DNA from: Streptomyces ambofaciens ATCC 23877
GTDB taxonomy: Bacteria > Actinomycetota > Actinomycetes > Streptomycetales > Streptomycetaceae
Direction of reading: 5' to 3'
DNA: 64,000 nt
Assembly (NCBI RefSeq): GCF_001267885.1
Contig: NZ_CP012382.1
Coordinates: 5,815,001 to 5,879,000 of the forward strand
Shown: in pieces, positions 36,776 through 45,498 of the stretch
Layout of the letters: every line of letters begins with the position of its first letter
How positions within the stretch are numbered: position 1 is the stretch's first letter
Program-made: the position numbers and the translations under genes
Notes under the pieces: model-generated
Told to the model about the DNA's origin: nothing
Databases searched by the model: none
Seen by the model: only the letters and a program-made list of their open reading frames with translations

Positions 36776-37097
36776 CGCGCGCGGGGGGCGTGCGTGGCGG
36801 GGCCCGGCCCGGCTGACTCGGGGTCGGCCGGGCCGGGTGGGGTGCGGCCCTCGGTCGTCGGCGCCGCGCACGACGGCCCCGGTACCTGCGTACCGGGGTC
36901 GTGCGGGTGACGGGACCGCGGGCGGTGACGGGACCGTGCGCGGTGACGCGGCCGTGGGCCGCAGCCACGTGCGGTGACGCGACCGTGGGCCGCAACGGGA
37001 CCACCTGCGGGTGACGGGACCGCGGGCCGTGGAAAGACCGCGAGCGGTAACGGGATCGCGTCCGGTGCCGGGACCACGTCCGTCGCCGGACTCGGGA
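36776..37097. other. Convergent intergenic region with 18-bp repeat array
   Basis: About 320 bases between the convergent MazG-like and antiporter genes. Most of it is the degenerate 18-bp tandem array described separately; no gene or clear terminator stands out. Confidence 0.6.
36909..37084. repeat. Degenerate 18-bp tandem repeat, about ten units
   Basis: Units close to GACGGGACCGCGGGCGGT repeat in an 18-bp register at 36909, 36927, 36945, (a 13-bp partial) 36963, 36976, 36994, 37013, 37031, 37049 and 37067. Most units share the GGACCG/GACCG core. Confidence 0.85.
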
Positions 37098-38342
37098 TCA
37101 GTCGCCCACCGATGCCTCGGCCGTGCGGGGTGCCCCGTCGGGGGCGTCAGGAAGGCCGCCCGGGCGGTCGGGGCCGTCGGGGTTGTCGCGGCGGCGGAAC
37201 AGGCGCGACGCCAGAGGTTCCGTGAAGCGCGCGGTGAGGGGACCGAGAACGACCAGGATGAGGACGTAGGCCGTGGCCAGCGGGCCGAGGGAGGGCTCGA
37301 TGCCTGCCGAGACCGCCAGACCCGCGATGACGATCGAGAACTCCCCGCGTGCCACCAGCGCACCGCCCGCGCGCCAACGGCCCTTGACGGAGATGCCGGA
37401 CCGCCGGGCGGCCCAGTACCCCGTGGCGATCTTCGTCACGGCGGTGAGCAGAGCCAACGCGAGAGCGGGCAGCAGGACCGGCGGAATGCTGGCCGGGTCG
37501 GTGTGCAGCCCGAAGAAGACGAAGAAGACGGCGGCGAAGAGGTCCCGCAGCGGGCTCAGCAGGGTGTGCGCACCCTCGGCGACCTCTCCGGACAGCGCGA
37601 TGCCCACCAGGAACGCGCCCACCGCCGCCGACACCTGCAGCTGCTGGGCGACACCCGCGACCAGGATCGTCAGGCCCAGCACCACAAGGAGCAGCTTCTC
37701 CGGGTCGTCGCTGGAGACGAAACGCGAGATGAGACGGCCGTAGCGCAGCGCCACGAAGAGCACCAGTCCCGCCGCGGCCAGCGCGATCGCCAGCGTGATG
37801 CTCCCCGTCATCAGCCCGGCGCCGGCGACCAGAGCCGTCACGATGGGCAGGTACACCGCCATCGCCAGGTCCTCCAGGACCAGCACGCTCAGGATCACCG
37901 GGGTCTCCCGGTTGCCGACCCGGCCGAGATCCCCGAGCACCTTGGCGATGACACCGGACGACGAGATCCACGTCACTCCGGCGAGGACCACGGCGGCCAC
38001 CGGGCCCCAGCCCAGCAGCAGCGCGGCCACCGCGCCCGGCACCGCGTTGAGCGCGCAGTCGACGAGGCCGGCCGGGTAGTGGGATTTCAGGTTGGTCACC
38101 AGGTCACTGGCTGTGTACTCCAGGCCCAGCATCAGCAGCAACAGGATGACGCCGATCTCGGCGCCTGCCGCGACGAACTCCTCGCTCGCGCCCAGCGGCA
38201 GCAGTCCGCCCTCGCCGAACGCCAGCCCGGCCAGCAGGTACAGCGGGATGGGGGAGAGGCGGTACCGGCCGGCGAACCGGCCCAGCAGTCCCAGCCCCAG
38301 AATGATGGAACCGAACTCGATCAGCAGAACCGCGGAGTGCAC
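37098..38342 (-). CDS. CPA2-family cation:proton antiporter (KhtU/KefB-like)
   Basis: A 414-residue membrane antiporter with about 12 helices (LLIEFGSIILGLGLLGRFAG, IGVILLLLMLGLEYTASDL, AVVLAGVTWISSSGVIAKVL, LSVLVLEDLAMAVYLPIVTA). The conserved CPA2 segment around LEDLAMAVYLPI is present. No C-terminal TrkA-N domain; its place is taken by a separate RCK-C protein encoded 4 bp upstream. Likely K+ (or Na+)/H+ efflux, as in KhtTU. The GTG start at 38342 is close behind the RCK gene. Confidence 0.92.
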   Translation of the reverse strand: MHSAVLLIEFGSIILGLGLLGRFAGRYRLSPIPLYLLAGLAFGEGGLLPLGASEEFVAAGAEIGVILLLLMLGLEYTASDLVTNLKSHYPAGLVDCALNAVPGAVAALLLGWGPVAAVVLAGVTWISSSGVIAKVLGDLGRVGNRETPVILSVLVLEDLAMAVYLPIVTALVAGAGLMTGSITLAIALAAAGLVLFVALRYGRLISRFVSSDDPEKLLLVVLGLTILVAGVAQQLQVSAAVGAFLVGIALSGEVAEGAHTLLSPLRDLFAAVFFVFFGLHTDPASIPPVLLPALALALLTAVTKIATGYWAARRSGISVKGRWRAGGALVARGEFSIVIAGLAVSAGIEPSLGPLATAYVLILVVLGPLTARFTEPLASRLFRRRDNPDGPDRPGGLPDAPDGAPRTAEASVGD

Positions 38343-38346
38343 CGGC

Positions 38347-38832
38347 TCACTCCTGCCCGAGTATCGCCGCGGCCGCGTCGACGCCCTCGCGGGTGCCGAT
38401 GACGATCAAGGTGTCACCACCCACCAGCCGGAAGTCCGGCGCCGGCGACGGAATGGCCTCGGCCCGGCGCAGCACCGCGACGATCGACGCGCCGGTCTCG
38501 GTCCGCATGCACGTCTCGCCGAGCAGCCGGCCGTTCCACCGGGACGTCGCGGACACCTCGATCCGCTCGGCGACCAGCCCGAGGTCGGTGGTGTAGAGCA
38601 GGCTGGGGCTGTGGTGGGAGGGCATCAGCGCGTCGATCAGCGCACCCGCCTCCGCGGCGGCCAGCCGCAGCGAGTGGGCGCAGGAATCGGGGTCGTCGGC
38701 CCGGTACACGTTCACCGTGCGGGCGCCGTCGCGGTGCGCCACCACCGACAGGTGGCGGTGTTCGCGGGTCACCAGGTCGTACTGGACCCCGATACCCGGC
38801 AGCGGCGTCGCCCTCAGGCGTGGAGCTGACAC
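38347..38832 (-). CDS. RCK-C (TrkA-C) regulatory subunit of cation:proton antiporter (KhtT-like)
   Basis: A 161-residue protein: an N-terminal domain (ATPLPGIGVQYDLVTREHRH, then LSVVAHRDGARTVNVYRADD) and a C-terminal TrkA-C domain (GASIVAVLRRAEAIPSPAPD, FRLVGGDTLIVIGTREGVDA). This fits KhtT, which gates the KhtU antiporter in response to nucleotides or pH. The GTG at 38832 follows GAGGGGAAAG. It is the first gene of a two-gene operon with the antiporter. Confidence 0.9.
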   Translation of the reverse strand: MSAPRLRATPLPGIGVQYDLVTREHRHLSVVAHRDGARTVNVYRADDPDSCAHSLRLAAAEAGALIDALMPSHHSPSLLYTTDLGLVAERIEVSATSRWNGRLLGETCMRTETGASIVAVLRRAEAIPSPAPDFRLVGGDTLIVIGTREGVDAAAAILGQE

Positions 38833-39030
38833 GAGCTTTCCCCTCATTCGTCTTGCTTTCCTGACCGCACTTGCCGCACGTACGTGACGTGCTCGCGGCC
38901 TCGCCATGCTGTCATCCGCACGTACCGTGGCGATATGGGTGTCGTGACGGATATACGGAGCCGGGTCGGGGCGGCGAAGCTGGTCGCGGCGGTGTCGTGC
39001 GCGAAAGCCGGGAGGAGCGGAAAGAGGAAC

Positions 39031-40380
39031 GTGTCGCTGTTCTGGCGGATCTTCTCGCTCAACGCCGCCGGCCTGGTCGTGGCCACCGCACTGCTGCTGG
39101 GACCGGTCACCGTGTCGACGCCCGTCCTGCCCGGGGAGGCGCTGATCCTGCTGGCGGGCCTCACCGCGCTGCTGGCGGGCAACGCCGTCGTCCTGCGCAT
39201 CGGGCTCACCCCGCTGCACCGGCTCGGCCGGGCCATGGCCACCGCCGACCTGCTGGTGTCCGGGGCCCGTCCCACGGTCGCCGGACCGGCCGAGGCGGCG
39301 GAGCTGATCGCCACGTACAACACGATGCTGGACCGGCTCCAGGCCGAACGGGCCGCCGGCGCGGGCCGCGCGCTGCAGGCCCAGGAACGCGAACGCCACC
39401 GCATCGCCCGCGAGCTCCACGACGAGGTCGGCCAGACCCTCACCGCCGTGCTCCTGCAGCTGAAGCGGGTCGCCGACCGGGTCCCCGGGGAGCTGCGTGA
39501 GGAAGTGTCCCTGGCTCAGGAGGCCACCCGGGCCGGCCTGGACGAAATCCGCCGCATCGCCCGCCGCCTGCGTCCCGGTGTCCTCGAGGAGCTGGGCCTC
39601 GCCAGTGCCCTGCGCTCGCTCGCCGCGGAGTTCACCCACCACGGGCTGACCGTCCACCACCACGTCCCCGGCGACCTGCCCCGGCTCGCCCCGGAGGCGG
39701 AACTGGTGATCTACCGGGTCGCCCAGGAGGGCCTGACCAACACCGCCCGCCACGCCGCCGCCGACCGCGCGGAGCTCAGCCTCCGGCCGTTGCCCGACGC
39801 TGTCGAACTGCTCGTCCGCGACAACGGCACCGGCCTCGGCACGGCCCCCGAGGGCGCCGGCATCCGGGGGATGCGCGAGCGGGCCCTGCTGACGGGAGCC
39901 GACCTCCGCGTCGCACCCGCCCCCGGCCGGGGCACCGAGGTACGCCTGCGCGTCCCCGTCCCGAACGAGGGGCCGCACGGCGGGCACCGGCCCGCTCACA
40001 CACCCGCACAACCCGTTGGCGCCCCAGCCCGGCCCGTGCCCGCGATCGGCGCCCCAGCCGCGGACCGATCCGTGCCCGCCACCGGCGATCCAGCCCCCGC
40101 CTGGTCCTCCGTGACGGGCTCTGGCGGCCCAGCCCCCGCCCGGTCCGTGAACGGCTCCAGCGGTCCGGCCCCCGCCCGCTCCGCGACCGGCATCGGCGAC
40201 GAATCCCCAGACCAAGCCGCAGACCAAGCCGCGACCGCCGCCGCTCCAGCCGCAGACCAAGCCGCGACCGCCGCCGCCGACGCCCCAGACCAAGCCGCGA
40301 CCGCCGCCGCCCCAGCCGCAGGCCCGTCCGCGACCGCCACCGGCGACCGCACCGCAGACCGAACCGGAGACCGCCCCTGA
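39031..40380 (+). CDS. NarL-type sensor histidine kinase
   Basis: A 449-residue kinase of the HisKA_3 class. Two helices (SLNAAGLVVATALLLGPVTV and EALILLAGLTALLAGNAVVL), HAMP-like linker, HisKA_3 with ERHRIARELHDEVGQTLTAV (phospho-His), and HATPase (VIYRVAQEGLTNTARHAAA, LLVRDNGTGLG, GIRGMRERALLTGA). The C-terminal 120 residues are Ala/Pro-rich repeats, including an exact 11-residue period encoded at 40220-40309. The GTG at 39031 follows AAAGAGGAAC; an ATG at 38935 would add 32 residues. The stop overlaps the start of its response regulator by one base. Confidence 0.92.
   Translation: MSLFWRIFSLNAAGLVVATALLLGPVTVSTPVLPGEALILLAGLTALLAGNAVVLRIGLTPLHRLGRAMATADLLVSGARPTVAGPAEAAELIATYNTMLDRLQAERAAGAGRALQAQERERHRIARELHDEVGQTLTAVLLQLKRVADRVPGELREEVSLAQEATRAGLDEIRRIARRLRPGVLEELGLASALRSLAAEFTHHGLTVHHHVPGDLPRLAPEAELVIYRVAQEGLTNTARHAAADRAELSLRPLPDAVELLVRDNGTGLGTAPEGAGIRGMRERALLTGADLRVAPAPGRGTEVRLRVPVPNEGPHGGHRPAHTPAQPVGAPARPVPAIGAPAADRSVPATGDPAPAWSSVTGSGGPAPARSVNGSSGPAPARSATGIGDESPDQAADQAATAAAPAADQAATAAADAPDQAATAAAPAAGPSATATGDRTADRTGDRP
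40220..40309 (+). repeat. 33-bp tandem repeat in kinase C-terminus
   Basis: An identical 24-mer starting CAGACCAAGCCGCGACCG occurs at 40220, 40253 and 40286, giving an exact 33-bp period and repeating the peptide DQAATAAA every 11 residues. Confidence 0.9.
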
Positions 40381-41039
40381 TGTCCCCACGGCCGCCGATC
40401 CGCGTCCTGCTCGCCGACGACCACACCCTCGTGCGCCGCGGGGTGCGCCTCATCCTGGACGGCGAACCGGATCTGACCGTGGTCGCCGAGGCCGGTGACG
40501 GCGCGGAGGCGGTCGCCGCGGCGCGGGCCACCGAGGTCGACCTGGCCGTTCTGGACGTCGCCATGCCCCGCATGACCGGTCTCCAGGCGGCGCGCGAACT
40601 CTCCCGCCGCCTGCCCGAGCTGCGCATCCTCATCCTGACGATGTACGACAACGAGCAGTACTTCTTCGAGGCACTCAAGGCCGGTGCCTGCGGCTACGTC
40701 CTCAAGTCCGTCGCCGACCGCGACCTCGTGGAGGCGTGCCGGGCCGCCGTGCGCGACGAGCCGTTCATCTACCCGGGCGCCGAGCGGGCCCTGGTCCGCT
40801 CCTACCTGGACCGCCTGCACAGCGGCGGCGGCCTGCCCGAGCGGCCCATCACCGAACGGGAGGAGGAGATCCTCAAGCTCGTCGCCGAGGGCCACACCTC
40901 CAAGGAGATCGGCGAGCTGCTCTTCATCAGCGCCAAGACCGTGGAACGCCACCGCGCGAACCTCCTCCAGAAGCTGGGCGTCCGCGACCGCCTGGAACTC
41001 ACCCGGTACGCGATCCGCGCGGGCCTCATCGAGCCCTGA
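40380..41039 (+). CDS. NarL/FixJ-family response regulator
   Basis: A 219-residue response regulator: receiver with D13/D14 and phospho-acceptor D59 (DLAVLDVAMPRM), conserved lysine in GYVLKSVADRDL, and a LuxR-type HTH (ITEREEEILKLVAEGHTSKE, GELLFISAKTVERHRANLLQ). ATG overlaps the kinase stop (TGATG). Cognate partner of the upstream kinase; target genes unknown. Confidence 0.94.
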   Translation: MSPRPPIRVLLADDHTLVRRGVRLILDGEPDLTVVAEAGDGAEAVAAARATEVDLAVLDVAMPRMTGLQAARELSRRLPELRILILTMYDNEQYFFEALKAGACGYVLKSVADRDLVEACRAAVRDEPFIYPGAERALVRSYLDRLHSGGGLPERPITEREEEILKLVAEGHTSKEIGELLFISAKTVERHRANLLQKLGVRDRLELTRYAIRAGLIEP

Positions 41040-41046
41040 GTGCCGA

Positions 41047-41062
41047 ACGCCGCCTCCGGCGT
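41047..41062 (+). terminator. Short hairpin after response regulator
   Basis: ACGCCG (41047-41052) and CGGCGT (41057-41062) around a CCTC tetraloop, 8 bases past the stop codon. It could be a weak terminator. Confidence 0.35.
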
Positions 41063-41119
41063 CCCGTCCGCACAGCCTCTGACCAGACACGGCTCCCGCT
41101 CCTGACCAGCCGCGGCCCG

Positions 41120-41128
41120 GTTGTCCAC
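41120..41128 (+). promoter_or_regulatory. DnaA box upstream of miaB
   Basis: Exact Streptomyces-type DnaA box TTGTCCACA, 44 bp before the miaB ATG. Confidence 0.5.
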
Positions 41129-41171
41129 AGGCGGCCCGGGTCACCGCCGCGGACCGCCTACCCTTATTGCC

Positions 41172-42689
41172 ATGAGCAGCATCGACCGGAGCCAGTCAGT
41201 GGGCGGCACGCGCACCTACGAAGTACGCACCTACGGGTGCCAGATGAACGTCCACGACTCCGAGCGATTGTCCGGTCTGCTGGAGGGCGCCGGCTACGTC
41301 CGTGCCCCGGAGGGCGCCGACGGCGACGCGGACGTCGTCGTCTTCAACACCTGCGCCGTCCGGGAGAACGCCGACAACAAGCTGTACGGCAACCTCGGTC
41401 ACCTCGCCCCGAAGAAGGCGAGCCGGCCCGGGATGCAGATCGCGGTCGGCGGCTGCCTGGCGCAGAAGGACCGCGACACCATCGTGAAGCGGGCCCCCTG
41501 GGTGGACGTCGTCTTCGGCACGCACAACATCGGCAAGCTGCCGGTGCTGCTGGAGCGTGCCCGCGTCCAGGAGGAGGCGCAGGTCGAGATCGCCGAGTCC
41601 CTGGAGGCGTTCCCCTCCACGCTCCCGACGCGCCGCGAGAGCGCGTACGCGGCCTGGGTCTCCATCTCCGTCGGTTGCAACAACACGTGCACCTTCTGCA
41701 TCGTCCCGGCGCTGCGCGGCAAGGAGAAGGACAGGCGTCCCGGCGACATCCTCGCCGAGGTCGAGGCCCTGGTCGCCGAGGGCGTCTCCGAGATCACCCT
41801 GCTCGGGCAGAACGTCAACGCCTACGGCTCCGACATCGGCGACCGAGAGGCGTTCAGCAAGCTGCTGCGCGCCTGCGGGACGATCGAGGGCCTGGAGCGT
41901 GTCCGCTTCACCTCTCCGCACCCGCGCGACTTCACCGACGACGTCATCGCCGCCATGGCCGAGACGCCGAACGTCATGCCGCAGCTGCACATGCCGCTGC
42001 AGTCCGGCTCCGACCCGGTGCTGAAGGCGATGCGCCGCTCCTACCGCCAGGACCGCTACCTGGGCATCATCGAGAAGGTGCGGGCCGCCATCCCGCACGC
42101 GGCGATCACCACCGACATCATCGTGGGCTTCCCCGGCGAGACCGAGGAGGACTTCGAGCAGACGCTGCACGTGATCCGCGAGGCCCGCTTCGCGCAGGCC
42201 TACACCTTCCAGTACTCCAAGCGTCCCGGCACCCCGGCCGCCGAGATGGACGACCAGATCCCCAAGAAGGTCGTCCAGGAGCGCTACGAGCGTCTCGTCG
42301 CCCTCCAGGAGGAGATCTCCTGGGAGGAGAACAAGAAGCAGGTCGGCCGCACCCTGGAGCTGATGGTCGCCGAGGGCGAGGGCCGCAAGGACGGCGCCAC
42401 CCACCGCCTCTCCGGCCGTGCTCCCGACAACCGCCTGGTGCACTTCACCAAGCCCGACCAGGAGGTCCGCCCGGGCGACGTCGTCACGGTCGCGATCACC
42501 TACGCCGCGCCGCACCACCTGCTCGCCGAGGGCGAGGTGCTCGGGGTGCGCCGCACCCGCGCGGGCGACGCGTGGGAGAAGCGCAACACGGCCGAGAAGG
42601 CCGGGCCCGCGGGCGTGATGCTGGGCCTGCCGAAGATCGGCGTTCCCGAGCCCCAGCCCGCCGTGGCGAGCGGCTGCGGCTGCGACTGA
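41172..42689 (+). CDS. miaB: tRNA-2-methylthio-N6-dimethylallyladenosine synthase MiaB
   Basis: Radical-SAM methylthiotransferase of 505 residues that adds the 2-methylthio group to i6A37 of tRNA. It shows [33 protein letters not shown] and [10 protein letters not shown] for the auxiliary cluster, [20 protein letters not shown] for the SAM cluster, and a C-terminal TRAM domain. ATG at 41172. It acts after MiaA, encoded 3.3 kb downstream. A C-terminal cysteine pair (SGCGCD) is present. Confidence 0.97.
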   Translation: MSSIDRSQSVGGTRTYEVRTYGCQMNVHDSERLSGLLEGAGYVRAPEGADGDADVVVFNTCAVRENADNKLYGNLGHLAPKKASRPGMQIAVGGCLAQKDRDTIVKRAPWVDVVFGTHNIGKLPVLLERARVQEEAQVEIAESLEAFPSTLPTRRESAYAAWVSISVGCNNTCTFCIVPALRGKEKDRRPGDILAEVEALVAEGVSEITLLGQNVNAYGSDIGDREAFSKLLRACGTIEGLERVRFTSPHPRDFTDDVIAAMAETPNVMPQLHMPLQSGSDPVLKAMRRSYRQDRYLGIIEKVRAAIPHAAITTDIIVGFPGETEEDFEQTLHVIREARFAQAYTFQYSKRPGTPAAEMDDQIPKKVVQERYERLVALQEEISWEENKKQVGRTLELMVAEGEGRKDGATHRLSGRAPDNRLVHFTKPDQEVRPGDVVTVAITYAAPHHLLAEGEVLGVRRTRAGDAWEKRNTAEKAGPAGVMLGLPKIGVPEPQPAVASGCGCD

Positions 42690-42759
42690 CCGCACGGAGC
42701 ACGGCGACCGACCGCGGGTGGGCGGCTGCGGACGGCGGGACGCGACTACGCTGCCGATC

Positions 42760-43482
42760 ATGCTTGTCGCCGCCGCTGTCTGTCCCTGCCCGCCCCTCCT
42801 CGTGCCGGAGGTCGCCGCGGGCGCCGCACCCGAGCTGGACGCCGCACGGGCCGCGTGCACGGACGCGCTGGGCGTGCTCGCAGCCGCCCGGCCCGACCGG
42901 CTCGTGGTCGTCGGACCCGGGGACGGCCCCGGACCGGAGGCCTTTCCCCAGGGCACGCCGGGCTCGTTCCGTGGCTTCGGCGTGCACACGGACGTACATC
43001 TGGGCCCGGTTCAGGGCGCGGGGCCGGAGCGGCCGGGGCGCGAGCTGCCGTACGGGCTCGCCGTCGGCGCCTGGCTGCTCGCACGGGCCGGGTGGGCGGA
43101 CGTCCCCGTCGAGGGCGTCGGCGTGGGCGAATCCCTTCCCGCCGAGCCCTGTGCCGCCCTCGGACGGGAGATCGCCGCGGGGGCCGGGAGGGTGGCGCTC
43201 CTGGTGCTGGGCGACGCCAGCGCGTGCCGCACGCTCAAGGCCCCCGGTTACCTCGACGAGCGGGCGGCGCCCTTCGACGCCGAGGTGGGACGTGCGCTGG
43301 GAGCGGCGGACGTGGCCGCCCTGGCGGCGATGGACGTGGTGCTGGCCCGCGAGCTGAAGGTCTCCGGCCGGGCGCCGTGGCAGGTGCTGGCGGGCGCGGC
43401 CGAGGGCGCGGGTCTCGCCGGCGCGCTGCTGTACGAGGACGCGCCGTACGGGGTGGGTTACGTCACGGCCGCCTGGTCGTAG
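42760..43482 (+). CDS. Class III extradiol dioxygenase-like protein
   Basis: A 240-residue protein of the LigB/MEMO-like fold. It starts MLVAAAVCPCPPLLVPEVAA, has VVGPGDGPGPEAFPQGTPGS and LVLGDASACRTLKAPGYLDE, and ends ALLYEDAPYGVGYVTAAWS. Several family metal ligands cannot be confirmed by eye, so enzymatic activity is uncertain. Conserved between miaB and miaA in Streptomyces. ATG at 42760. Confidence 0.82.
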   Translation: MLVAAAVCPCPPLLVPEVAAGAAPELDAARAACTDALGVLAAARPDRLVVVGPGDGPGPEAFPQGTPGSFRGFGVHTDVHLGPVQGAGPERPGRELPYGLAVGAWLLARAGWADVPVEGVGVGESLPAEPCAALGREIAAGAGRVALLVLGDASACRTLKAPGYLDERAAPFDAEVGRALGAADVAALAAMDVVLARELKVSGRAPWQVLAGAAEGAGLAGALLYEDAPYGVGYVTAAWS

Positions 43483-43589
43483 GGGGACGCCGCCAGGCAC
43501 GCCGGAGAGGCACCGCGGGGAGGCCACGGCCCGGCGGAGGAGGCCGGAAGGAGCGCGGGAGACCCGTTGGACCATCGGTCTGCACGAGC

Positions 43590-43630
43590 CGGCGGACGGC
43601 CCGGAGCAGGCCGCTCCTGACCGTCCGCCG
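43590..43630. terminator. Bidirectional terminator between extradiol-like and MT0933-like genes
   Basis: Outer stem CGGCGGACGG (43590-43599) / CCGTCCGCCG (43621-43630), with an inner GGAGC (43603-43607) / GCTCC (43613-43617) pair. It lies between convergent genes. Confidence 0.65.
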
Positions 43631-43690
43631 CGGTTGTGGCGTTGACCCGCTCAGGCGCCGCTGCCCGGGCCGTGTCCCGGCCGCACCCCG

Positions 43691-43984
43691 TCAGGAAGCC
43701 GGCGGCGGACCGGCGGGCGGGGTGCCGCCCGGGGTGCTGCCCGGCGTGGCTCCGCCTCCGTCCGTGCCGTCGGCGTCCTTGTGGGCGAGGCGATCCATGG
43801 CGCCCTTGGCCTTGCCGGTGCCCGTCTGGATCCGGTCGCTGTACTTGCCCTTGGTCTTCTCGTCGACGGTCCTCGCCACCTTGTCGAGACCGCGGTCGAT
43901 CTTGTCCCCGTGCTGCTGCGCGAGGTCGGTGACCTTGCCCTTCGCCGGTTCCAGCTTGGCTTTCAAGTTGTCCAGGAGACCCAT
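43691..43984 (-). CDS. MT0933-like (Rv0909-type) antitoxin
   Basis: A 97-residue protein beginning MGLLDNLKAKLEPAKGKVTD with GDKIDRGLDKVARTVDEKTK and GKYSDRIQTGTGKAKGAMDR, the hallmark of the MT0933 antitoxin family. The last 25 residues are Gly/Pro/Thr-rich. The partner toxin (MT0934-like) is not adjacent; the only neighbour in the same direction is an acidic 88-residue protein 25 bp upstream. ATG at 43984. Confidence 0.82.
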   Translation of the reverse strand: MGLLDNLKAKLEPAKGKVTDLAQQHGDKIDRGLDKVARTVDEKTKGKYSDRIQTGTGKAKGAMDRLAHKDADGTDGGGATPGSTPGGTPPAGPPPAS

Positions 43985-44009
43985 GGTTCGCCTTCCCTCA
44001 CGGAAGCGG

Positions 44010-44276
44010 TCAGGTGCGGGCGCCCTTGTCGGCCTCGTTGTCGACGGCCTCCCCGGCGGACTGCTGCTTGGGGATGCCGACACTGTCCGAGTCGGCGGCC
44101 TCGACGGCCTCCGCGGGCTGTGCCGTGTTCCGGGGTCCGGCTTCGGCCGCCTCCGGGGTCTCGGCCGCGCCTTCCTCCGCCGCGCGCTCGGTGTCCGGGG
44201 TGTCGGCCTCCGTCTCGGCGGACGGTGCCTCCTCGGCGGTCTTCGACTTCTGGAAGAACCGTGCAAAAACGCCCAT
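44010..44276 (-). CDS. Small acidic hypothetical protein
   Basis: I do not recognise a family for this 88-residue protein. It starts with an amphipathic segment (MGVFARFFQKSK) and continues with a highly acidic Ala/Glu-rich stretch (AEEAPSAETEADTPDTERAA). It is encoded 25 bp upstream of the MT0933-like antitoxin on the same strand. Probably intrinsically disordered. ATG at 44276. Confidence 0.7.
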   Translation of the reverse strand: MGVFARFFQKSKTAEEAPSAETEADTPDTERAAEEGAAETPEAAEAGPRNTAQPAEAVEAADSDSVGIPKQQSAGEAVDNEADKGART

Positions 44277-44458
44277 ATCAACTCCATACGTTACTCGTGC
44301 GGGCGAAATCCCGCGGCATCCGGTGCGTCCGTTTGCGTGGCCGGGGCCATGGCCCCGGTGATCCGGGGAGCGGGAACCTCGCACGGGCAACGACCCCGGG
44401 CTCGCACCGTCACGTAACTCGTTCGAGGGCGGAGTGAGAGGTTTGCGAGACTGGTGCG

Positions 44459-45397
44459 GTGAGCAGCGCGCACCCCGCCCCCCGAGTCATCGCCGTAGTC
44501 GGACCCACCGCGGCCGGAAAGTCCGATCTGGGCGTTTTCCTGGCCCAGAAGCTCGGCGGCGAGGTCGTCAACGCCGACTCCATGCAGCTCTACCGTGGGA
44601 TGGACATCGGCACCGCCAAGCTGACGCCCGAGGAACGCGGCGACGTTCCCCACCACCTCCTCGACATCTGGGACGTCACGGTCACGGCCTCCGTCGCCGA
44701 GTACCAGCGGATGGCACGGGAGCGGATCGACGCGCTGCTCGCCCAGGGGCGCTGGCCCGTCCTCGTCGGCGGCTCCGGCCTCTACGTCCGCGGGGCCGTC
44801 GACCACCTCGAGTTCCCCGGCACCGACCCCGAGGTCAGGGCCCGGCTGGAGGAGGAACTCGCGCTGCGCGGACCGGGCGAGTTGCACGCCCGTCTGGCCG
44901 AAGCCGACCCGGAGGCGGGCCGGGCCATCCTGCCGAGCAATGGCCGCCGGATCGTGCGCGCCCTCGAGGTGATCGAGATCACCGGCAGGCCCTTCACCGC
45001 CAATCTCCCCGGCCACGACTCGGTCTACGACACCGTGCAGATCGGCGTGGATGTGGCGCGCCCCGAGCTGGACGAACGCATCGCCCGCCGGGTCGACCGG
45101 ATGTGGGAGGCGGGACTGGTCGACGAAGTGCGCGCACTCGAAGCCCAGGGGTTGCGCGGGGGGCGTACGGCGTCGCGCGCGCTCGGCTACCAGCAGGTGC
45201 TCGCGGCCCTCGCCGGCGAGTGCACGATGGACGAGGCGCGGGCCGAGACCGTCCGTGCCACCAAACGCTTCGCGCGCCGTCAGGATTCGTGGTTCAGGCG
45301 CGACCCGCGGGTGCATTGGTTGAGTGGGGCTGTGGCGGATCGCACGGAACTTCCGCAGCTCGCGCTGTCGTTGGTCGAACGACCGGTTACAGCCTGA
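44459..45397 (+). CDS. miaA: tRNA dimethylallyltransferase MiaA
   Basis: Isopentenyl transferase of 312 residues that makes i6A37 in tRNA, the substrate of MiaB. P-loop GPTAAGKS at residues 15-22, NADSMQLYRGMDIGTAKLTP, HHLLDIWDVT, GGSGLYVRGAVD, NGRRIVRALEVIEITGRPF and RALGYQQVLAAL are typical. GTG at 44459. Followed after about 100 bp by a small membrane-protein gene and dapF. Confidence 0.96.
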   Translation: MSSAHPAPRVIAVVGPTAAGKSDLGVFLAQKLGGEVVNADSMQLYRGMDIGTAKLTPEERGDVPHHLLDIWDVTVTASVAEYQRMARERIDALLAQGRWPVLVGGSGLYVRGAVDHLEFPGTDPEVRARLEEELALRGPGELHARLAEADPEAGRAILPSNGRRIVRALEVIEITGRPFTANLPGHDSVYDTVQIGVDVARPELDERIARRVDRMWEAGLVDEVRALEAQGLRGGRTASRALGYQQVLAALAGECTMDEARAETVRATKRFARRQDSWFRRDPRVHWLSGAVADRTELPQLALSLVERPVTA

Positions 45398-45498
45398 TCA
45401 CGTGATGGCATCGGGACGCCCCGGCCGTCATCCCGGCCTTCGGTGGCGTGCCATCATCGAGCTTCGATCGACCGAGTGAGTCCTAGTTGGGAGGGCGC

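Noticed and set aside
36909..37084. 18-bp array as coding sequence of a repeat protein
   Set aside because: Frames are open only because of base composition; units are degenerate at every codon position and no ribosome site precedes them.
43691..44276. Complete type II toxin-antitoxin module
   Set aside because: No toxin fold is recognisable in the acidic neighbour, so only the antitoxin-family call is supported.
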